A stretch of DNA of 5,756 bases, from positions 1 to 5,756 of the forward strand of contig DDUQ01000026.1 in NCBI GenBank assembly GCA_002344885.1. Direction: 5' to 3'. This DNA is from Comamonadaceae bacterium UBA2334 (GTDB lineage Bacteria; Pseudomonadota; Gammaproteobacteria; Burkholderiales; Burkholderiaceae_C). Shown here one piece after another: positions 1-4,216 of the stretch. Numbering within the stretch: the stretch's first letter is position 1; every line of letters begins with the position of its first letter. The translations under genes and the position numbers were made by a program. A model generated the notes under the pieces. That model searched no databases and was not told where the DNA came from. It was given only the letters and a program-made list of their open reading frames with translations.

Positions 1-186
1 GGACCGGATGGCCGCGCAGAAGGCACCGGGCTGACCATTGCCGGGCGGACGGAAGACGATCTGACCGGCAAGTTGCTGGCCTACAAAACCGGCAAGCTGA
101 ATGCCACCGTCATGCACCAGCACACGAAGGGTTACAGCGACGACGAGCTGCGCGCGATTGCCCGTTTTTTTGCCGGGCTGAAGTAA
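1..186 (+). CDS. fccA: C-terminal end of a class I c-type cytochrome, probably the cytochrome subunit of flavocytochrome c sulfide dehydrogenase (5' end outside the window)
   Basis: The open frame from base 1 to the TAA at 184-186 gives the last 61 residues of a protein. The segment TVMHQHTKGYSDDELRAIA followed by RFFAGLK (residues 36-61 of the fragment) is the usual end of a small class I cytochrome c: a methionine (M38) that would be the sixth haem ligand, then the amphipathic C-terminal helix. The CxxCH haem-binding motif must lie upstream of the window and is not seen. The next gene, 15 bp away on the same strand, is a sulfide dehydrogenase flavoprotein, whose partner is a periplasmic cytochrome of this type that takes electrons from FAD. 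The role is inferred from that pairing together with the sequence. Whether the full protein is mono- or dihaem cannot be told. A SoxE-type cytochrome is the alternative name for the same arrangement. Confidence 0.8.
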   Translation, partial: GPDGRAEGTGLTIAGRTEDDLTGKLLAYKTGKLNATVMHQHTKGYSDDELRAIARFFAGLK

Positions 187-201
187 ACCGGGGCACATAC
201 C

Positions 202-1464
202 ATGCAAAGAAGACAAGTCATGCAATTGGGTGCGGCGGCGGTCGCATCACCTTGGGTGGTCACGCCCGCGCGTGCTCAGGGTGGGCCGCAGATTGTGGTC
301 GTCGGCGGCGGGTTTGGTGGTGCGACGGCGGCGCGCTACATCCGTCGCTTGGCGCCCCGCGCGCAGGTGACCCTGATCGAGCCCAACCCGGAGTTCGTCA
401 TGTGCCCCATGAGCAACCGGGTTATTTACGGTGGTCTGGGCCTGAAGGACATATCGCGTGCGTATGCACCTTTTGTCGACCGCAACGGTTTGCGTTGGGT
501 CAGGGCATTCGCCGATGCCATCGATGTGGCCAAACAGGAAGTTCGGGCGGGTGGCGAGCGTTTTCCCTACGACCGGTTGATCCTCGCACCGGGCGTTGAC
601 TACGATTATTCGGGCATCGAAGGCTTGCAGACGGCTCAGCAACAGGCGCTGGTGCCACACGCCTGGAAGGCGGGCGAGCAGACTTTGCAGTTGCGCCAGA
701 TGCTGCAGGCCATGCCCGACACTGGTGTGGTGGCCATGCACATTCCCAAAGTGCCTTACCGCTGTCCACCCGGACCCTATGAGCGGGCGAGTCTGCTGGC
801 GTATTACCTGCAGACCCGCAAGCCTAAAGGCAAGTTGCTCGTGTTCGATGCCAACCCTGAAATTCAGGCCAAAAAAGGCCTGTTCGAGGCGGTCTGGAAA
901 AGCCGCTATCCCGGACTCATCGAGTACGTTCCCAATGCCGATCTGAAATCGGTCGACGCTGCCACCGGTACCTTGAACTTCGACCTGCAGGGCAAGGTAC
1001 AGGCGAAAGTGCTCAATGTGATTCCGCCACAGCGGGCGGGCAACATTGCGCGCAAAGCGGGGCTGGCCAATGTCGGCGACCGTTGGTGCGGTGTGGACTT
1101 TCTCAGTTACGAGTCCACGGCAGCCAAGGGCGTGCATGTGCTGGGAGATTCGACAGCCGGTTCACCCGGTATGCCCAAATCGGGGCACATGGCGAACCAG
1201 CAGGCGAAGGTGTGTGCGGGCGCAGTGGCGGCTCAGATGCTGGGTGTACCTGCGCCCGACAACCCGATCATCGCCAACACCTGTTACAGCTTTGTCTCGC
1301 ACACCGAGGTCATCCACGTTGCAGCGGTCTACCGTTACGACAAGGACAAGAAAACGATGGTGCCTGCGCCGGGCGCCGGCGGGGTGTCACCGGCCCCCAC
1401 AACTGCCGAAGGCATTTACGCCATGGCCTGGGCCACCAACATCATGAACGACACGATGGGCTGA
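202..1464 (+). CDS. fccB: Flavocytochrome c sulfide dehydrogenase, flavoprotein subunit (Tat-exported)
   Basis: This 420-residue periplasmic flavoprotein oxidises sulfide to sulfur and passes electrons to its cytochrome c partner. The N-terminus has a twin-arginine (QRRQVMQLG, R3-R4), a hydrophobic stretch and an AxA site (ARA, 23-25), so Tat export with FAD already bound is likely. A Rossmann FAD motif VVVGGGFGGATAA lies at about 32-44. C68 (MCPMSN) falls at mature position 42-43, matching the cysteine that holds FAD covalently in the Allochromatium enzyme (Cys42). C188 (RCPPGPYERAS) and C361 (NTCYS) match the redox-active disulfide, Cys161-Cys337 there. Other family blocks are PHAWKAGEQT (152-161), IPPQRAGNIA (275-284), GDSTAGSPGMPKSGHM (315-330) and a C-terminus ending NDTMG, so the gene is full length. 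The start at 202 is the only ATG that includes the twin-arginine; its ribosome site is weak (CCGGGG), suggesting coupling to the cytochrome gene. SoxF is a close relative and an alternative name. Confidence 0.93.
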   Translation: MQRRQVMQLGAAAVASPWVVTPARAQGGPQIVVVGGGFGGATAARYIRRLAPRAQVTLIEPNPEFVMCPMSNRVIYGGLGLKDISRAYAPFVDRNGLRWVRAFADAIDVAKQEVRAGGERFPYDRLILAPGVDYDYSGIEGLQTAQQQALVPHAWKAGEQTLQLRQMLQAMPDTGVVAMHIPKVPYRCPPGPYERASLLAYYLQTRKPKGKLLVFDANPEIQAKKGLFEAVWKSRYPGLIEYVPNADLKSVDAATGTLNFDLQGKVQAKVLNVIPPQRAGNIARKAGLANVGDRWCGVDFLSYESTAAKGVHVLGDSTAGSPGMPKSGHMANQQAKVCAGAVAAQMLGVPAPDNPIIANTCYSFVSHTEVIHVAAVYRYDKDKKTMVPAPGAGGVSPAPTTAEGIYAMAWATNIMNDTMG

Positions 1465-1475
1465 TCCAGAAGCAA

Positions 1476-1510
1476 ACAACCCCCGGACTGCGATGCAGGC
1501 CGGGGGTTGT
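1476..1510. terminator. Probable bidirectional terminator hairpin between convergent genes
   Basis: A perfect 11-bp stem pairs ACAACCCCCGG (1476-1486) with CCGGGGGTTGT (1500-1510). Inside it a further 4-bp stem CTGC/GCAG (1488-1491 with 1495-1498) closes a GAT loop. It begins 12 bp after the fccB stop and ends 21 bp from the stop of the oppositely oriented RNA-binding protein gene, which is where a shared terminator is expected. The uridine tract is poor on both strands: the minus-strand transcript reads on into TTGCTTCTGG and the plus-strand one into GCGTCAAATC. Termination efficiency is therefore uncertain. Confidence 0.7.
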
Positions 1511-1531
1511 GCGTCAAATCAAACTGGGTGC

Positions 1532-1930
1532 TCAGTAACCGCCACGGCCACCACCGCCGTCACGGCGGCCACCGCCACCGTAAGGGCTGCGGAAACCGCC
1601 GTCGTTGCCGCCGCCGTAGCCGCCACCGCCATCACGGCGACCGCCACCGAAGCCGCCGCCACCGCTGCGGGGTGGGCGTGCTTCCATGGGGCGAGCTTCA
1701 TTGACCACCAGGCTGCGGCCGCCCAGAGACTGGCCGTTCATGCCGGCGATGGCTTGCTGTGCTTCCGCATCGCTGCCCATTTCCACAAAGCCGAAACCTT
1801 TGGAGCGGCCGGTGTCACGTTCCATCATGACTTTGGCGCTGGTCACGTTGCCGAAGGCACCGAAGGACTGTTGCAGATCGTCATCGCGAACCGAGTAAGG
1901 CAGGTTGCCGACGTAAAGTTTGTTGCCCAT
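1532..1930 (-). CDS. Glycine-rich RNA-binding protein with a single RRM
   Basis: This 132-residue protein has one RNA recognition motif and a disordered-looking tail. RNP2 is LYVGNL (5-10) and RNP1 is KGFGFVEM (44-51), both with the aromatic residues that stack on RNA bases (Y6, F46, F48). The RRM ends near residue 80 (LVVNEARP). Residues 89-132 are almost all Gly, Arg, Asp and Tyr, with the unit GGRRDGGGG occurring twice (96-104 and 120-128). Such small RRM proteins occur in cyanobacteria and many proteobacteria and are often linked to cold or stress, but the RNA target here is unknown. The start at 1930 is chosen because the RRM begins directly after it and AGGAG (1938-1942 read on the minus strand) lies 7 nt upstream. 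The frame stays open to 2050, but those 40 extra residues do not look like part of the family. It is convergent with fccB and divergent from metX. Confidence 0.92.
   Translation of the reverse strand: MGNKLYVGNLPYSVRDDDLQQSFGAFGNVTSAKVMMERDTGRSKGFGFVEMGSDAEAQQAIAGMNGQSLGGRSLVVNEARPMEARPPRSGGGGFGGGRRDGGGGYGGGNDGGFRSPYGGGGRRDGGGGRGGY
1551..1642. repeat. Imperfect direct repeat inside the glycine-rich tail
   Basis: The 20-bp stretch at 1551-1570 (CCACCGCCGTCACGGCGGCC on the plus strand) recurs at 1623-1642 with two mismatches, 72 bp apart. It encodes the repeated protein unit GGRRDGGGG in the tail of the RNA-binding protein. In-frame repeats of this kind can expand or contract by slippage or recombination, so tail length may vary between strains. 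It is simply part of the coding sequence and no other role is proposed. Confidence 0.75.
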
Positions 1931-2089
1931 GAAGGGACTCCTGAAAATACCTGAAAAATAGCGATGGAGCCCCGATAGCACAATGAAACCTGTAGCACGC
2001 GAAACCGACCGATCACCTGACTCGCCAACCCACGCGCGTGAATCAGCCAAAGCATTATGCGCTGTATGGGCTGAAGTGAGGGTGTTTTT

Positions 2090-2112
2090 TCAAAGCTTGG
2101 CAAGCGCTTTGA
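2090..2112. repeat. Inverted repeat upstream of the metX promoter, possible operator
   Basis: TCAAAGC (2090-2096) and GCTTTGA (2106-2112) are perfect inverted arms around a 9-nt centre TTGGCAAGC. The centre lies about 60 bp upstream of the predicted metX transcription start, a usual place for an activator such as a LysR-type regulator, but no known box is recognised. In particular the MetR pattern TGAA-N5-TTCA is not present here. A run of six T precedes the repeat on the plus strand, which is the wrong side for a terminator on either strand. The rest of the stretch 1931-2089 between the divergent genes holds the leader and promoter of the RNA-binding protein gene, and no convincing promoter boxes were seen in it. 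Confidence 0.35.
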
Positions 2113-2148
2113 CGATACATTGCACAATAACAACACACCAGACCCTCA

Positions 2149-2154
2149 TATACT
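2149..2154 (+). promoter_or_regulatory. Probable -10 box of the metX promoter
   Basis: TATACT at 2149-2154 differs from the sigma-70 consensus TATAAT at one base. It predicts a transcription start near 2160-2162, just before the first base of the riboswitch stem at 2164, which is the main reason to believe it. No good -35 box lies 16-18 bp upstream (AATAAC at 17 bp), so the promoter may need an activator. TTGACG at 2109-2114 is too far away to be its -35. Confidence 0.45.
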
Positions 2155-2163
2155 CACCCGACC

Positions 2164-2215
2164 AGCGCCGATTTGAACCAGATTGCGGGCGCTCAAGAAA
2201 TGCCGCTAAAGAGGG
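2164..2215 (+). promoter_or_regulatory. SAM-II (SAM-alpha) riboswitch in the metX leader
   Basis: The RNA senses S-adenosylmethionine and is expected to switch metXW off when it is plentiful. Stem P1 pairs AGCGCC (2164-2169) with GGCGCT (2188-2193), 6 bp perfect. The loop holds GATTTGAACC (2170-2179) and ATTGC (2182-2186), and the 3' strand AAATGCCGCTAAAGAGGG runs 2198-2215. These match, in order and spacing, the crystallised metX SAM-II RNA as I recall it: GAUUUAACC, AUUGC, AAAUG, GCUAAA and GGG all align, with a single extra G at 2175. The last P1 pair is C-G here in place of U-A there, a compensating change. The pseudoknot should pair CC (2178-2179) with GG (2214-2215), and GC (2185-2186) with GC (2205-2206). 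Ligand binding would bury the purine-rich GAGGGAGG (2211-2218). A database search was not possible, so the match rests on memory of the family. Confidence 0.88.
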
Positions 2216-2230
2216 AGGCCATCCGGCCTC
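2215..2230 (+). promoter_or_regulatory. Hairpin directly after the riboswitch, covering the GGAGG sequence
   Basis: GAGGCC (2215-2220) pairs perfectly with GGCCTC (2225-2230) around the loop ATCC. It takes up most of the purine-rich Shine-Dalgarno-like GGAGG (2214-2218) and shares base G2215 with the pseudoknot of the riboswitch. No T-run follows (TGATCAATGG), so it is not an intrinsic terminator. It may be part of the expression platform, hiding or exposing a ribosome site, but this is inference. Confidence 0.5.
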
Positions 2231-2275
2231 TGATCAATGGCACAGCTATCTGGGCAGTTTTCAGGGTACGCCTCC

Positions 2276-3478
2276 ATGATCGTCACACCGCAAACACACC
2301 GTTTCACAGAACCGCTGCCTTTGCAGAGCGGGGCCGTGTTGCCCGCCTACGAGCTGGTCTATGAGACGTACGGCACCCTCAATGCCGACCGTTCCAATGC
2401 CGTCCTCATCTGCCACGCGCTGAATGCTTCTCATCATGTGGCGGGTGTGCATGCCGACGCCCAGGGCCAGATCGTCCCGCGCAGCGAGGGATGGTGGGAC
2501 AACATGATTGGCCCAGGCAAGCCCTTGGACACGAACCGGTTTTTTGTGATCGGTGTCAACAACCTGGGCTCATGTTTCGGCTCCACCGGACCCACTCACA
2601 TCAACCCCGCCACCGGTCAGCCCTGGGGGGCAGATTTTCCCGTGGTGACGGTCGAAGACTGGGTCAATGCCCAGGCCAGGTTGCTCGATGTGCTGGGCAT
2701 CCAGCAACTGGCTGCGGTCATGGGGGGCAGCCTGGGAGGCATGCAGACTTTGAGTTGGACCCTGCAATACCCGGATCGCATGCGGCATGCCGTGGTGGTG
2801 GCCAGCGCACCCAACCTGACGGCCGAAAACATTGCCTTCAACGAGGTTGCGCGCCGCGCCATCGTGACGGACCCCGATTTCGCGCAGGGCTTCTACCTGC
2901 GGGAGGGCTTGATCCCCAAGCGCGGGTTGCGCATCGCACGCATGATCGGGCACATCACCTACCTGAGCGACGATGTCATGAACGAAAAGTTCGGTCGCCA
3001 CCTCAAGCCCCTGGCCGAACAGGTGGCCGTTGCGGCCACCGGGGCGGAGGACGATGCAGCCCGGTCACCTGCCGAGGCGCGCGCCTACCGTTACTCGACA
3101 CAGGATGTCGAGTTCCAGATAGAGAGCTATCTTCGCCACCAGGGCGACAAATTCAGCGAGTACTTTGATGCCAACACCTACCTGCTGATCACCCGGGCGC
3201 TGGACTATTTTGACCCGGCGCGGGCTCATGGGGGCAACCTGGCGCAGGCGCTGGCATCAGCCCAGGCGTCGTTTCTGCTCATCAGTTTCACGACCGACTG
3301 GCGGTTTTCTCCGGCGCGCAGCCGTGAAATCGTGCGTGCGCTCTTGCAGAACCGGCGGGATGTGAGCTATGCCGAAATCGATGCGCCGCACGGGCACGAT
3401 GCTTTTTTGCTGGACGATCCGCGCTATATGCAGGCAGTGCGTGCCTACTTCGACCATAAAGTGAGTATCCGAGCATGA
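2276..3478 (+). CDS. metX: Homoserine O-acyltransferase (alpha/beta-hydrolase fold; acetyl- or succinyl-transferase)
   Basis: MetX acylates homoserine, the first committed step of methionine synthesis, in the cytoplasm. The 400-residue protein has the alpha/beta-hydrolase blocks of the family: CHALNASHHVAG (46-57), VNNLGSCFGSTGP (94-106), the nucleophile elbow GGSLGGMQ (150-157, Ser152), the acid in TTDWRFSPARS (Asp341) and the histidine in HGHDAFL (His374). Betaproteobacterial MetX proteins are often annotated as succinyltransferases (MetXS); the sequence alone does not settle the acyl donor here. The start at 2276 gives an N-terminus (MIVTPQTHRFTEPL) like that of homologues and has AGGG (2263-2266) 9 nt upstream. 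An in-frame ATG at 2237 would add 13 residues; it is closer to the riboswitch but lies 18 nt beyond GGAGG, and a TGA at 2231-2233 closes the frame upstream of it. An Ala/Glu-rich segment at about 242-276 is longer than in Burkholderia homologues. It overlaps metW by ATGA. Confidence 0.96.
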   Translation: MIVTPQTHRFTEPLPLQSGAVLPAYELVYETYGTLNADRSNAVLICHALNASHHVAGVHADAQGQIVPRSEGWWDNMIGPGKPLDTNRFFVIGVNNLGSCFGSTGPTHINPATGQPWGADFPVVTVEDWVNAQARLLDVLGIQQLAAVMGGSLGGMQTLSWTLQYPDRMRHAVVVASAPNLTAENIAFNEVARRAIVTDPDFAQGFYLREGLIPKRGLRIARMIGHITYLSDDVMNEKFGRHLKPLAEQVAVAATGAEDDAARSPAEARAYRYSTQDVEFQIESYLRHQGDKFSEYFDANTYLLITRALDYFDPARAHGGNLAQALASAQASFLLISFTTDWRFSPARSREIVRALLQNRRDVSYAEIDAPHGHDAFLLDDPRYMQAVRAYFDHKVSIRA

Positions 3479-4056
3479 GCGACCACACATTGATCGATGC
3501 CATCGCGCGCCTGGTGCCCGTCGGATCGCGGGTGCTTGACCTGGGCTGCGGCGACGGTACCCTGTTGGCGCATCTCGTCAAACAGCGGCAATGCACAGGC
3601 TATGGTGTCGAGATCGACGACGCCAAGGTGCATGCCTGCCTGCAGCGTGGCGTGAACGTGCTGCAGCTCAACCTGGAAGACGGGTTGAGCATGTTTGACG
3701 ACAAAAGCTTTGACGTGGTGTTGCAAATCGACACCTTGCAGCACCTGCGCAACGCGCAGACTATGCTGCTCGAAACAGCCCGTGTCGGGCGGCTGGGGGT
3801 CATTGCATTCCCGAATTTTGCACACTGGCCCAACCGGTTGAGCGTGCTGCAAGGGCGCATGCCAGTGACCAAACGCCTGCCCTATCAGTGGTACGACACC
3901 CCGAACATCCGCGTGGGCACGTTTGCCGATTTCGAGGTGCTGGCCCAACGCAACGGCCTGACCATACAGGACAGTTTTGGGCTGGCCGAAGGGCGCGTCG
4001 TGCGCTCGATGGTCAACCTGATGGCCAGCACGGCAGTGTTCAGCGTGTCACTCTGA
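3475..4056 (+). CDS. metW: Methionine biosynthesis protein MetW (methyltransferase fold)
   Basis: MetW is the usual partner of MetX in beta- and gammaproteobacteria, and in Pseudomonas it is needed with MetX for making methionine from homoserine. The 193-residue protein has a class I SAM-dependent methyltransferase fold: motif I VLDLGCGDG (20-28), the acidic end of strand 2 GYGVEID (42-48), NLEDGL (66-71) and DVVLQIDTLQH (80-90). MetW-specific blocks follow: FPNFAHWPNR (112-121) and LPYQWYDTPNIR (135-146). The length is normal for the family. The ATG lies within the end of metX (ATGA, 3475-3478), which points to translational coupling and equal dosage of the two proteins. Its exact biochemical action is unclear: a SAM-binding fold is evident, but no methyl acceptor is known to me. 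It should share the SAM-responsive control of the metX leader. Confidence 0.95.
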   Translation: MSDHTLIDAIARLVPVGSRVLDLGCGDGTLLAHLVKQRQCTGYGVEIDDAKVHACLQRGVNVLQLNLEDGLSMFDDKSFDVVLQIDTLQHLRNAQTMLLETARVGRLGVIAFPNFAHWPNRLSVLQGRMPVTKRLPYQWYDTPNIRVGTFADFEVLAQRNGLTIQDSFGLAEGRVVRSMVNLMASTAVFSVSL

Positions 4057-4061
4057 CGGTG

Positions 4062-4091
4062 CCCTGGCCACGGCATCGTGCATGCCGAGGG
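4062..4091 (+). terminator. Possible weak terminator or 3' hairpin after metW
   Basis: CGGCAT (4071-4076) pairs with ATGCCG (4082-4087) around the loop CGTGC. CCCT (4062-4065) could extend the stem by pairing with AGGG (4088-4091) across a five-base bulge. It begins 5 bp after the metW stop. There is no T-run after it, so it may only be a 3'-end stabilising hairpin or part of a Rho-dependent end. Confidence 0.35.
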
Positions 4092-4155
4092 TAGATACGG
4101 GTACCGGTCAGAATTGGCCGTGTCACACTTTGGCAAAAGCCTGTTGTCAAGATGG

Positions 4156-4176
4156 ATTGCCTGACCGTCAGGCAAT
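4156..4176. repeat. Perfect 21-bp palindrome upstream of the chemoreceptor gene, possible operator
   Basis: ATTGCCTGAC (4156-4165), a central C, and GTCAGGCAAT (4167-4176) form a perfect inverted repeat with a single centre base. Such symmetry suits a dimeric DNA-binding regulator. As RNA it could also fold into a 9-bp stem with a CCG loop, but no T-run follows. It ends 40 bp before the mcp start codon, so it may lie over the promoter or in the leader. TTGTCA at 4144-4149 resembles a -35 box and would put the palindrome across the promoter spacer, although no good -10 box follows. No known operator is recognised. Confidence 0.55.
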
Positions 4177-4216
4177 GTCAGCGGGCTGGACAATCGTTGG
4201 AACAAAGGTGCAAATC

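Noticed and set aside
247..1137. Long open frame on the minus strand opposite fccB
   Set aside because: It is antisense to a gene with clear family motifs and gives no recognisable protein; it is an effect of GC-rich codon bias.
1493..1954. Ala/Thr-rich open frame on the plus strand across the RNA-binding protein gene
   Set aside because: The Ala/Thr runs are the complement of the glycine codons of the RRM protein tail; there is no independent evidence for a gene.
1931..2050. Forty-residue N-terminal extension of the RRM protein
   Set aside because: The extension does not resemble family members, while the ATG at 1930 has an AGGAG site 7 nt upstream and begins just before RNP2.
2085..2112. 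Intrinsic terminator formed by the TCAAAGC/GCTTTGA stem and the T-run
   Set aside because: The six T lie before the stem on the plus strand and read as A on the minus strand, so neither transcript would have a stem followed by U.
2097..2113. Sigma-54 type promoter (TTGGCA followed by TTGAC)
   Set aside because: The -24 half looks right, but the -12 half has GA where the essential GC should be, so the match is not convincing.
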